Position numbers and translations under genes: made by a program
Notes under the pieces: model-generated
Database searches by the model: none
Seen by the model: only the letters and a program-made list of their open reading frames with translations
What the model was told of the DNA's origin: nothing
Source of the DNA: Nematopogon swammerdamellus
Taxonomy: Eukaryota > Arthropoda > Insecta > Lepidoptera > Adelidae
Assembly (NCBI GenBank): GCA_946902875.1
Contig: OX336345.1
Location: 22,537,395 to 22,601,394, forward strand
DNA length: 64,000 nucleotides
Direction of reading: 5' to 3'
Shown here: piece by piece, positions 51,662 through 60,953 of the stretch
Layout: each line of letters begins with the position of its first letter
How positions within the stretch are numbered: the stretch's first letter is position 1

Positions 51662-52050
51662 GTCAGCCTCGGTAGCTCAGTGGCTCGGTTGGTTAGTCAA
51701 CTGTTATTAAGCAACGCTGAGCGCGGTCAGTGATTGGATGGGTGACCGCTCGACCGTTGGAGGCTGACCGTGGTTCCGATTCCACGTTAAACTGTAGGTC
51801 CCTTCCCTTCTTACCTTACTAGGTGGTAGGGTTTATCCCGGCCGGGTTGGTACCACCGCACTGAACGAAACGTCGTCGGTCGAAACGGCTATGTAAATAG
51901 TTCGTGTTTTCCGTCCAGTTTAGTGTAGGCGACATGAAATGAAGGGAAGCACTTACATGGCACCTAGTTCACCCTGTGTTATGGGCTGACATCACGGATG
52001 TTGTAGGTGATGTAGCCAACCGTGTCAGGTTCCATAAAAAAAAAAAAACC
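51662..52050 (+). repeat. SINE B, reference plus-strand copy
   Basis: GTCAGCCTCGGTAGCTCAGT with the A-box-like TAGCTCAGTGG; a 5S-like segment 51707-51749 (TTAAGCAACGCTGAGCGCGG, GATGGGTGACCGC); a B-box-like GGTTCCGATTCC; then GGTCCCTTCCCTTCTTACC, the GGTGGTAGGG...GGTACCACC core and the shared body, ending GTGTCAGG and an A-tail. The head is about 125 nt, longer than a tRNA because the 5S-like part lies between the A and B boxes. Confidence 0.93.
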
Positions 52051-52280
52051 GAGAAAAAAACATTCTTTCCCAATTAGGCGAGCGCTAGTTAGTTACAAAT
52101 GCATCGTTTAACATTTAAATTTTATTTTTACAGCAGATCTTCTTTCAACACACTTGAGTGTAACTACACGCACACTCAAATTGCATCACCAGATTACATC
52201 AAACGAGCAATATTAGAGTAAATTAAGAGTGCGTTTAGGCCATAAATCACGATTTGTTCTGTCTTCTTTACTCTTCACAC

Positions 52281-53272
52281 TAGGGTTGTAACGAATATCC
52301 TTATTCGCATTCGAAATTCAGAATATTCGGTTCATTTTTAACCCCCGACGAAAAAAAAGAGGGGTGTTATAAGTTTGACGTGTGTGTGTGTGTGTGTGTG
52401 TGAGTGTGTCTGTCTGTGGCATCGTAGCTCCCAAACGGATGGACCGATTTGGATGCGGTTTTTTTTATTAGGAAGCTCGTTTAATCGGGATGGTTCTTAG
52501 CTATGTTTGTATTCAAGTAATCAAGTAATTAAGTAATAAAAAAAATTGTTATCTCAAAAAGTGGACCGATTTTCATGCGGTTTTTTTAAAAAAGCTTAAA
52601 ATAAAAGTTAAATTAAAAATTTAAAAAACCCCCGACCCTTAAAAAGTCAAAAATAATTTCCGTTTACTTAATTAAAGGAGTCGGGGGACCGCTAAGTAAA
52701 TAAAATATAAAAACTCAGAGCTGCGCGGGAATTTACTTAGCGGTCTCTCGACTCCTTTAATTAAGTAAACGGAAATTATTTTTGACTTTTTAAGGGTCGG
52801 GGGTTTTTTTTAATATTCGTATCCGTATTCGTATTCGGTTGTAAGATACCGAATATTTATCGAATATTTTACTTCGCGTGTTTTACTAATGAAAGAGCGA
52901 GGCGCAACAATATTGGTAGGCGTAGTATCACTCCTAAAGTTTGATTATTAAATAAAATTATAAATCTTTTGTACTAATTTCGTTTAATTTTATTTTTTTT
53001 TTTTTTTCAAAATGCATGTAATGTAAGTGCAAGTGTCAATAATTAAAAACAGAGAAAAACATTAAAACAAGTCCGTATTCATATAATTTTAGGACTCAAT
53101 GTAGGTAGATCTACATTTATAATAGAAAATGTAAGTGTTCTTTCATTTGGATATAAAATTTCATATAATTTTTTTCAATATTCGTATTCGTATTCGCGAA
53201 TATAATTTTGGAATATTCGTATTCGCATTCGTATTAGCGAATGTGGAAAAATAGGTATTCGTTACAACACTA
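52281..53272. mobile_element. hAT-like non-autonomous element with 8-bp duplication
   Basis: Flanked by CTTCACAC at 52273-52280 and 53273-53280, a perfect 8-bp duplication as made by hAT transposases. Ends TAGGGTTGTAACGAATA and (inverted) TAGTGTTGTAACGAATA match with one change. The subterminal parts are rich in TATTCG words. No transposase ORF. A TTAA-flanked element is nested at 52342-52809; without it the host element is about 520 bp. Confidence 0.9.
52342..52809. mobile_element. TTAA-flanked piggyBac-like element nested in hAT element
   Basis: TTAA at 52338-52341 and 52810-52813. Starts CCCCCGACG, has a (GT)n run at 52380-52402, GGCATCGTAGCTCCCAAACG, then a palindrome of about 180 bp from CCCCCGACCCTTAAAAAGTC to its mirror ending GGGTCGGGGG. 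Removing it rejoins the hAT element at a single TTAA. Confidence 0.82.
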
Positions 53273-53534
53273 CTTCACACTACAGGCTGCGCAGGCGCAG
53301 AGCGCTTATCGCAATCGTTTAGCTGTTCATTACTGTCAAAACGACGACAGGAACCGGTGCGGCTCTGTGATGGAAGTCAGACAACTTGACAGCACGTGTA
53401 GAGCAGCAGATGCCTGCGGCGACTGTGGTCGGTGTGGGTCACGCAATGCACGTTGACATCTGCGCCAGTATCGTGGGCACTAGAGTGAGACCAAGACCTT
53501 GAATGGAATGAGCTTGCAACAGTTTTTAGCCATT

Positions 53535-53692
53535 CTTCTTTTTATAGAAAGCGCGATATACTGTTCCGAGCCACCCATAAGCTGTCTAACGACGCCCATA
53601 GAAATTCGGTCGTACGCGTGAGGTTGCAAATGCCATGCCGGCCTGACAGGTGCTTTTCACGCCTCTCTTGAAGGAGAAATATGCCTCCTTTT
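53535..53692 (-). mobile_element. LINE RT C-terminal fragment
   Basis: TAGAAAGCGCGATATACTG, GTGTAACGACGCCCATAG-like, TTCGGTCGTACGCGTGAGG and GCCATGCCGGCCTGACAGGT. Only the last part of the family at 965-1441. Confidence 0.65.
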
Positions 53693-53724
53693 AATAACTG
53701 ACCAGCTTATGCCAAGGGAACAAC

Positions 53725-53830
53725 TCACACGTTCAGTCAGTCCAGTCAGTCAGCGTGTATGCATCCACTGCTGGACATACGCATCACCAATTTCCCTCCA
53801 GATCTCCCGGTCTTCAAATGTAACCACTGC
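53725..53830 (-). mobile_element. RTE LINE 3' scrap
   Basis: (CAGT)n, GCGTGTATGCATCCACTGCT and GGACATACGCATCACCAATT parallel 17073-17135. Confidence 0.65.
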
Positions 53831-53894
53831 TTTCGATGTTCTTACTTGTACACGTTCACCTATTTAAAAAATACGCTCAATTTTTTTTTATTTT

Positions 53895-54125
53895 TTTTTT
53901 ATAGACGTCCGGGACGGGTGGCTGTGCCAAAGGACGATTAAGACAAGCCAATAACACCACTCCTCGCGAAACCACGCTCAGAGAGGCGCCATGCCGACAA
54001 CAAGGCGGACAAAGAGGTCGTTGTCTAATTTATTAACACACCTTTTGAAGACTCCCAGGTTATAGGTGGTGGGGAACACACTCGCCGGAAGACCGTTCCA
54101 TATTTTCGCCGTACGAACCAATTTA
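53895..54125 (-). mobile_element. LINE C-terminal fragment, WHGASLSVVSRG family
   Basis: TTTTATAGACGTCCGGGACG, CACTCCTCGCGAAACCACGC, CGTTGTCTAATTTATTAACA and GGGGAACACACTCGCCGGAA. The longest of the three copies. Confidence 0.5.
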
Positions 54126-54930
54126 ACTTGAACCAAACCGTTAAGTAATGCACCATCCGATATCCGATACGTCTATTGGTTGAAATCAACGAGTTTTGTG
54201 TGAGTTAGCGTGTCGGTCGAATTTGTTCCCAGTAGACCTGCAGGTGCCGCAGGTTCGAACTGCAGATAAGTACCTACATTTGACTGACAAAGACTTAGTA
54301 CATGATGGATGACGTACATAGATGAACATAATAAAGAAAATTATAATTATAATTTCAAACCGTTTGGCTAGCAGAAATTATTTATTTATTTTAAACTTTT
54401 AAAGAAACAAACAGTTACAAAATAAATACATAGACTCTAATCTAACACCTAATCTAAATAACTCTAGTCTAACACCTAAACCAGTAAAGTTTCTACAATT
54501 TAATTTTAATCCTACAATTAACGATAACAACAAAAGTTATAGAAAGTATACTAATTAAATAAATATGAAATGTATACATTTGTTTAAATTTGGAAAAGAA
54601 ACGAAAAAATATTTATTGAATTATTATAAACGAAAAAAAAACTAAAAGAAAAACATTGCGATTTAGAAAATCCTTGAGAAAGTGAGTCCAATAATCAATT
54701 ATAAGAAATCTATTATAAATTATAAAGCAGCGGTCAAATTGAGGAAGTACTTTTTCTTAAAGACGACAAGACAGTGACGAAAAAGGATAAATAAAATAAT
54801 CGTAGCTTATATAAAATACCCTGACCTGGTTCTGGTTTTAAATAATATAGAGACCACAATCAAGAAAAATTTACTTATAGCTAAGGCAACTTCAAAATAG
54901 TGAAGCCAGCACTCCCTACCACCGATTCAT
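54126..54930. other. AT-rich spacer
   Basis: No gene recognised. GATAAGTACC follows a GGTTCGAACTGC B-box-like word at 54251-54262, and CTCTAATCTAACACCTAATC with a near repeat (54430-54480) suggests a small unnamed repeat. Confidence 0.35.
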
Positions 54931-54984
54931 TCCTATCTCCGAAGCCGGCGAGTCATTAGTTCATTACTCCCGCAGGCGGCAGGA

Positions 54985-55315
54985 CCGTGGAGGCTAGAAC
55001 GATAAAAAAGGTATGGACGCCGGTCAAATGCTTGTATGAGAACTAGCGTCGCCGAGTTGCGGGGAGCGGATTGTACTTGCCGATCGCGATGATAAGATAT
55101 TCCACTATTGTGCACACTAAACTTGACTGTTGTGTTTTTACACGTAAACACAGAGCATGCGGGCATTTTAAACAGGTTTTTGCGAACGCAGCCGATGACA
55201 GACTGACGGGCCAGCGCGCGATCGTCCAATGAAACAAGTATGCTTTTACTTATATCGTGTTACGCTGGCGAGGAAGGGTTCGGGGTTACCTTTTTTATCG
55301 TTCTAGCGTGGAGGT
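54985..55315. repeat. Inverted repeat pair spanning 0.33 kb
   Basis: GTGGAGGCTAGAACGATAAA with AAAGGTA (54987-55013) is mirrored by TACCTTTTTTATCGTTCTAG (55288-55307). The internal DNA is not a recognised element. The frames inside (54933-55229) are unassigned. Confidence 0.55.
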
Positions 55316-55559
55316 TTGGTACTGCAACGCGGTGCGACGTGCAATAAAGCTCATTCGACACGCACTCGGTTCGTCGCGTTCGCGGTACCTCGCCAAGTGG
55401 AATGTTCCGGGACAGCTATTAAAACTGTGGTTATGTGGAAAGAGCATTCTTTGTTCTTATTCCTTGTTCACTGTAACGACAATCGAGTGACAGCGGATAA
55501 GGGCTACAAGATTACACACGTTTATTGATGTCGATGTATAGTAACTTCCTCTTTTTCTA

Positions 55560-55840
55560 CATACATACATATCACACACACTCGGGGTAAGCAGAGTAAT
55601 CGGTGTTGTGCTGCAAGAACTCTGGTAAAGTACAGCACAACACCGACAAGATTAAATCAAGCAGCAAGTAAGGCACGAAGACCCACCTGTTGCATGACTC
55701 GGCAGAAGTACCGTGCAAAGGTAAGAGGTGGCGATCCCGTCGCCCTTTAGCACGGCATCTTGTCCTTATCCCTTAGTCGCCTTTTACGACATGCATGGGG
55801 AGAAATGCAGTGGGGCTATTCTTTTCAAGTACCGGCCTTT
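55560..55840 (-). repeat. SINE D, slightly truncated head
   Basis: ACATACATACATATCACACA, GGGGTAAGCAGAGTAATCGG, GCCCTTTAGCACGGCATCTT, CGCCTTTTACGACATGCATG and GTACCGGCC. The CCCCGATTGTCGGG block is partly deleted. Confidence 0.88.
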
Positions 55841-55998
55841 CTATTTCCTCTTTCCCACACTTTCCTCTGTTTCTTTTTTCTTTATTTCAACCATCTCTCC
55901 AACCACAAGAAAGCGATATTAAATAATATAAGTATTTCTTTCAGGAACTTCAGGCGCTAATTTCCCGAATCGTGTTCCTCAAAGAAGAAAATCCGTTT

Positions 55999-56490
55999 CC
56001 ATTCGATATAATTTTTAACCGACTTCAAAAAAGGAGGAGGTTCTATGTTCGGCTGTATGTATTTTTTTTTATGTATGTTCAGCAATATCTTCCCCAATTG
56101 TGAACCGATTTCGATGATTCTTTTTGTGTTCGGTTCAGTCTAGCTCCAAGGTGGTCTCATTTTTTTTTTGGTCAAGATCGGATTGGAAAGCGAGGCGGAA
56201 TCGCGAGGCCGAAGGCCGAGCGATTCCGCCGAGTACATTAATAGCAAATAAAAATTACTAAAAAAACTGTGAAATAAAAAACTATTTAAAAAAATATAAA
56301 AACCGCCTTCAAAAATGTATGAAATAAAAAAATTAAAATCGAACCCTAGAGTTGAAGGCGGTGGTGCTAAAGCAAGCAAAAATAACCGACCGCCTTCAAC
56401 TCTAGGGTTCGATTTTTATTTTTTTATTTCATACATTTTTGAAGGCGGTTTTTATATTTTTTTAAATAGTTTTTTCTTTCATACATTCAC
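55999..56490. mobile_element. Foldback element J, copy 3
   Basis: AACCGACTTCAAAAAAGGAG start, GAACCGATTTCGATGATTC, GGAATCGCGAGGCCGAAGGC, then arms CGAACCCTAGAGTTGAAGGC / GCCTTCAACTCTAGGGTTCG with a short loop (about 56360-56390). Arms end in AAACTATTTAAAAAAATAT and its mirror. Confidence 0.75.
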
Positions 56491-56711
56491 CGCTCACTCT
56501 TGAACCCGTCATGAGCTCTAACGAAAAGATGTGTTTATTACACAGATAAGACAATTTTTTTCTCTCATCTGAGATCCTTGGACAAATTTGGATTGTGGCA
56601 TTGGAAAATATAAATCGAAATTGATCTGAATACTATACGGCTACTACTATACTGGCGAACAGGTGCTCCTATGTAATCCCAGGTTTTTTTATAGATAGCG
56701 CGACATGTGGA

Positions 56712-56972
56712 CGTAAAAGGCGACTAAGGGATATGACTCCCTTCTTATATTACTAGGTGGTAGGGTTTAACCCGCCCGGGTTGGTACCACCGCACTGAAT
56801 GAAAGGTCGGTCGAAACGGCTATGTAAATAGTTTGTGTTTTCCGTCCAGTTCAGTGTAGCCGGCACGACCGAAGGGAACACTGACGTGGCACCAAGTTCA
56901 CCCGGTGTTATGGGCTGACATCACGGATGTTAGAGGTGATTTAGCCAACCGAGTCAGTACGCATAAAAAAAA
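56712..56972 (+). repeat. SINE A, head-truncated
   Basis: Starts inside the head at GTAAAAGGCGACTAAGGGAT, preceded by a LINE 3' scrap (ATAGCGCGACATGTGG, 56693-56709), and ends CGAGTCAGTACGC with an A-run. Confidence 0.9.
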
Positions 56973-57145
56973 AATGTGGCATCATTTCACCTACAATTAA
57001 GTGTCTAACAATGCCCATGAACCGGATAGAACAAATTGTGGCAAGTTCGAGTGTAGTCTAACTGCAACGTGAATTATCAATAAACCGCGAGTATACCGCT
57101 CATGATCCCTCTCGCCGACGACGACGTTAGTGTATTGGCTTTATA

Positions 57146-57610
57146 CAGGATGTTTCACGATAGGCTTGAGAAACTTCAGAAATAGAATGTACTCATTATT
57201 AGAAGAAAAAAATCCTTATCACTCCAATCGAAATTCCGTAATTTTTTTTTTCATACAAAAATTTAAAATTGTAATAAAAACTTGATGGACATTGAGATTT
57301 GGCAACAGTGCTGTCTAAGTCTAGGGAGTGCAATGGCCTAATTCAGTCCCCTTTCTTTTCATATCATTAAAATTTAAGTGTTTGGAACTTACCTACATGC
57401 ATTACAATTCCTCTTAATTATGTAAGTTAGTCACTTTATTTTTATTTAAAAAGGCGAACGTTAACCGTCCACCAAAGCTCGATGAAACGATTTTCACCAA
57501 AAAGTACTATAAAATGACCGAATCTGGGAAAAAGTTACAGAGCTTTTCGTCTTCAAATATGAGCCCCTTTCGAACCCTGAAGTTACGAAACCCTATCCTG
57601 AAACATCCTG
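57146..57610. mobile_element. MITE with CAGGATGTTTCA ends
   Basis: CAGGATGTTTCACGATAGG at the left is mirrored by CCTATCCTGAAACATCCTG at the right, 19 bp with one mismatch. Flanks are TA on the left and TGTA on the right, compatible with a TA target as in Tc1/mariner-type elements. No transposase. Confidence 0.75.
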
Positions 57611-57639
57611 TGTATCTGTCTTCCATATGCAATGAGAGA

Positions 57640-57804
57640 GACAGAGCGATTGCAGAGCGACAGAGCGTTCAGCTGTACAAGATGACGCCTTGTCATCACA
57701 ACGAGACGGACGCGCGCACGCGGTACGCGCACGTCACATCCGCGCGTCACATTAGCGCGTCCGCTGGATGCACTCGCTGCATTTTCTTCATTTTGTAAAC
57801 ACGG
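57640..57804. other. GC-rich flank of Transib insertion
   Basis: GACGGACGCGCGCACGCGGT and CATCCGCGCGTCACATTAGC. GC-rich, apparently single-copy. Transib insertions are known to favour GC-rich pentamers. No gene recognised. Confidence 0.35.
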
Positions 57805-57809
57805 CGGCG
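57805..57809. other. Transib target-site duplication, left (CGGCG)
   Basis: CGGCG immediately before CACAGTG; identical to 60949-60953. Five base pairs, GC-rich, fits Transib. Confidence 0.92.
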
Positions 57810-58165
57810 CACAGTGGATCGAAAAACAGACTCTCATAGACATAGGAAATCATAGTAAGTAATTTTTTTAATATTCATGGTATATCTCATTTCGAGGATT
57901 AATAAGACACTATACCTTCAGTACATGCATATAGAACGCGATTGCACGTTGCTATAATTTGTTTAAATTTTATTAGTATGGAAATAAACAATTATTCCGT
58001 CATATTTCAGTTTGCGTTCGGTTGCCGCAAATATTAATTGCACAATGTGGTTAACACTCTTTTTTGTAATATTTCTTTAAATTTCGTTTATCTGGCAAGT
58101 CGTCGAAAGTTGACTTTTTTTGACTTTGTAAAAAAAAATTGTTTTGCTTTTCCGTCTAGTTTAAC
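57810..58165 (+). repeat. Transib left terminal inverted repeat
   Basis: Pairs with 60591-60948. The inner limit is set by GCTTTTCCGTCTAGTTTAAC (58147-58166), whose complement lies near 60591-60610. Pairing is high but with scattered substitutions and small indels, such as one extra A in the GAAAAAC stretch. Confidence 0.88.
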
Positions 58166-58502
58166 ACCAGAAGCAAAGTAGTTTACATAACTAGCGACAT
58201 GCCATAGTTATAAAAAGTTCAGTGTATGCAACTACAACGCGACTGCACGTTGTTATATATTTTAAAATCTTATTACTATGGAGAAATAACGAAATTATAT
58301 TTCAATGTGTGTTCGGTTGGCCCAAATATTAATTACACAGTGTGATTAACACTTTTTTTGTCATATTTCTTCAAATTGCGTTTATCTCACAAGTCGTCAA
58401 AAGTCGTCAAAGTCCTTTTTTTCACTTTGAAAAAAGTCTAGTTTAGTTTAGACCAGTTTACAATATATTTTACTTAACTAGCGATATCCCACAACTGTAA
58501 AA
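57919..58502 (+). repeat. Tandem subterminal duplication inside Transib
   Basis: 57919-58213 and 58218-58502 are diverged direct copies. Matched words include ACGCGATTGCACGTTG / ACGCGACTGCACGTTG, TTGCGTTCGGTTG / TGTGTTCGGTTG and AAATATTAATT.CACA. The second copy carries an internal CACAGTG (58336-58342) where the first has CACAATG. The right end has only one copy. Confidence 0.85.
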
Positions 58503-58968
58503 TGAAAAAAAAAAATATCAAAATAATTATTCCAATTGATAGTAGGCAAGAAATTGCATAAAATTTCAATAAACTTAATAATACCTAATACCCTGGCAAA
58601 AATAATTATTGATTGTATGAAGTTTCACCAACATGTAAGGCCATGTTGGTATCATTATGTATTCTTTATTCATTATCCTTAAGGTAGTACACTACACTCG
58701 GATTCGTCTAAAAATATATAATGTTAAAATTTACTACCAGTTCGAAAAAGTAGGCCCAATAAAAGGCAAACACAACTTGCATATATATTTGCTAGTTTCT
58801 ACGTATTAGCGTATTAGGAGGTACTAAAACGCTGTCAAGTTATTTGTGCATCGGTATTCAAATAATTTATTTTTTGGAAAGTCCGTTATTAGCGCGACAA
58901 TAAACGAGTTCTCGGAAGTGATAAGACAATACCGTTCGGTCAACACATGCTTGCGGGCAATTGCTTGT

Positions 58969-58984
58969 TCAGTCGTGTTTCAGT
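58969..58984 (+). promoter_or_regulatory. Candidate initiator (TCAGT) for transposase
   Basis: Two TCAGT words (58969-58973, 58980-58984) match the arthropod initiator consensus about 75-90 bp upstream of the transposase start. No TATA box is clear. Prediction only. Confidence 0.35.
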
Positions 58985-59057
58985 GCTCTCTGCTGTCTGA
59001 AGTGGTTTTTTTTCCCGTTCGAAGCGTTTACGTGCATTTTCGCTTTTAAATCTTAAA

Positions 59058-60562
59058 ATGGAGCAGGGTCTCGTGAATAATATTGACTTGTTTTTACTTT
59101 TGAAATCAACTGGTAAACTATCAGATGATAATGCACTTTTTAGCCTTATTATTATACGTATGTGTTTAAAGCTATCGGACACGGACAGTGGTGTTATAAA
59201 AGAGTTTCTAAGACGATTTAGTATAAGCGTAGTGAAAAAGTGGAAAGCTTCAGGTTCTAAACTTGAAATATTTTTTAAATCATACCGTGAGTGGGTAGAG
59301 ACACAAATAGAATGGCCAATTAGTGTGAAAGAGAACTTTCTTGTAACTAGTTCTCCGACTCTCGAAGAAGTTGCAGTGACACCGACAACATCAACGTCCT
59401 TCGTTGGGACTTCAACTGCACAGTTCAGCCCATGTAAGCAATTACAAGAGCATTTTACCAAGCAGAAGAAGAGGACGACCGAAGACTTTCCGTCAACGAG
59501 TTCTGCGACTGATGAAGTAGTTGCAATGACGTCGCCACCAACATCATCGTCCTCCACTGGGTCTTCAACTCCACGGAAGCAATTTCAAGAGCTTTCTAGC
59601 AAGCAGAAGAAGAGAAGGACCGAAGACTTTCCTTCAACGAGTTCTGCGACTGTTGAAGTAGTTGCAATATCGTCGCCACCAACATCATCGCACTCCATTG
59701 GGTCTTCAACTCCGCGGAAGCAATTTCAAGAGCTTTCTAGCAAGCAGAAGAAGAGAAGGACTGAAAGAGCTTTGCGTGATTATAGCCTCGAAGAATTGGT
59801 TTTCGCAACAGCAAGAAAGGCAAGTGAAATAGGATATGACTATTTTTCTCAAATATTAGATTATTTGTCAAAGAATCCTGAAGAAATGAAAAACGTCCTT
59901 GAGTATTGCAAAAAGTCGAAGAAAACCACAGCAATTTCTCCCGAAAAAGCTTTAGGAATATGTGTTTCTTTAAAGTTGTCAAAATGGCAATTTATAACAT
60001 TACGAGAAACAGCGATCGAACAGGGCTATAATATTTTTCCATCGTATTATAAGTTACAACAGGCAAAGTTAGAATGTTATCCACCAAAAGAAGCAATAAA
60101 CATCACAGACACTGGCGCAAAAATAAGGCTTCAATCACTTCTAGACCTAACAGTGAAAAGAATATTAAAATTAACACATATTAATGTTAAAAATAGCACA
60201 CTGACTTTAACGAGTAAATGGGGGTTTGACGGGGCTTCAAGCCAAAGTATGTATAAACAAAGATACGAGGAAGATACACTGAACACGATGACTCTAGTGT
60301 GTTTATGTCGTGTCTTGTTCCACTAAAGTTAAGCTGCGATGATGATAAAGCCCTTTGGGAGAACCCTAAACCGTCCTCTACCTTTTTCTGTCGTCCCATA
60401 CGATTTGACTTCATAAAAGAAAGTGAATTAGTTGTGTTGAAAACCAAACATGAGATGGACGAAGAAATAAAAACGTTGTTACCAACAGTGTGTGAAAGCA
60501 ATACCGTGCGTCATGAACTAATTATAACTATGATCGATGGTAAAGTGTGTACTTATTATTAA
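59058..60562 (+). pseudogene. Transib transposase, frameshifted and C-terminally truncated
   Basis: The first frame (59058-60326) gives 422 residues; the conserved part then continues in another frame from about 60280 to a stop at 60560-60562. Residues 1-95 are of unknown fold. Residues ~95-235 are Ser/Thr/Pro-rich repeats with a 47-residue period (EDFPSTSSAT...) each ending in basic KQKKRRTE, possible nuclear-localisation signals. From ~238 follow helical Transib-type blocks, including KLSKWQFITLRE and KIRLQSLLDLTVKRI. The first catalytic Asp is residue 391 in SKWGFDGASSQSMYKQ, equivalent to RAG1 D600. After a shift at about 60265-60285 come PLKLS, LWENPKPSSTFFCRPIRFDF and the second Asp (codon 60536-60538) in TMIDGKVC, equivalent to RAG1 D708. 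The zinc-binding region and third acidic residue are missing because the frame stops just before the right inverted repeat. Confidence 0.88.
59340..59763 (+). repeat. 141-bp coding tandem repeat in transposase
   Basis: Units start near 59340, 59481 and 59622. The last two are almost identical (GCAATTTCAAGAGCTTTCTA, AGCAAGCAGAAGAAGAGAAG); the first is diverged. The period is in frame, so the expansion lengthens the protein without breaking it. Confidence 0.9.
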
Positions 60563-60590
60563 CTAGATTAAATATTAAACTAAATTAGTA

Positions 60591-60948
60591 TTAAACTAGA
60601 CGGAAAAGCAAAAAAAAATATGTTTTTTTTCAACGTCAAAAAAAGTCAACTTTCGACGCCTTGCCAGATAAACGAAATTTAAATAAATATTACAAAAAAG
60701 AGTGTTAACCACACTGTGCAATTAATATTTGCGGCAACCGAACGCAAACTGAAATATGACTGAATAATTGTTTATTTCCATACTAATAAAATTTGAAAAA
60801 ATTATAGCAACGTGCAATCGCGTTCTATGTGCATGTACTGAAGGTATAGTGTCTTATTAATCCTCGAAATGAGGTATACCATGAATATAAAAAAAATTAC
60901 TTACTATGATTTCCTATGTCTATGAGAGTCTGTTTTCGATCCACTGTG
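60591..60948 (-). repeat. Transib right terminal inverted repeat
   Basis: Complement of 57810-58165, ending CTGTTTTCGATCCACTGTG. The transposase stop lies only about 30 bp upstream, showing how much of the gene's 3' end was lost. Confidence 0.88.
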
Positions 60949-60953
60949 CGGCG
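60949..60953. other. Transib target-site duplication, right (CGGCG)
   Basis: CGGCG directly after CACTGTG, identical to the left copy. Confidence 0.92.

Larger units (their letters stand above)
57810..60948 (+). mobile_element. Transib-family DNA transposon (RAG1-related)
   Basis: A 3139-bp element, starting CACAGTGGATCGAAAAACAG and ending with the mirrored CTGTTTTCGATCCACTGTG. Terminal CAC(A/T)(A/G)TG and 5-bp GC-rich duplications are diagnostic of Transib, and the internal gene encodes a Transib/RAG1-core-type transposase (59058-60562). The heptamer equals the recombination-signal heptamer. No nonamer-like ACAAAAACC is found at 12 or 23 nt spacing. Inverted repeats reach about 356 bp, much longer than the few dozen base pairs usual in the family. 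Damage to the gene makes this copy non-autonomous. Confidence 0.92.

Noticed and set aside
51700..51750. Functional 5S rRNA gene
   Set aside because: Only the central part of 5S is present, in the head of a SINE; the 5' and 3' thirds that form helix I are missing.
57817..57860. A recombination-signal nonamer (ACAAAAACC) behind the Transib heptamer
   Set aside because: At 12 nt spacing the sequence is GACTCTCAT and at 23 nt it is ACATAGGAA; neither resembles the nonamer. Only the heptamer is shared.
58940..59557. 205-codon minus-strand ORF
   Set aside because: Lies fully antisense to the transposase repeats and has no domain; the plus-strand frame has clear family motifs.
57810..60948. A RAG2-like partner gene in the Transib element (ProtoRAG-type unit)
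   Set aside because: Neither strand inside the element has a second gene; the minus-strand 205-codon frame is the antisense shadow of the transposase and has no kelch-like pattern.
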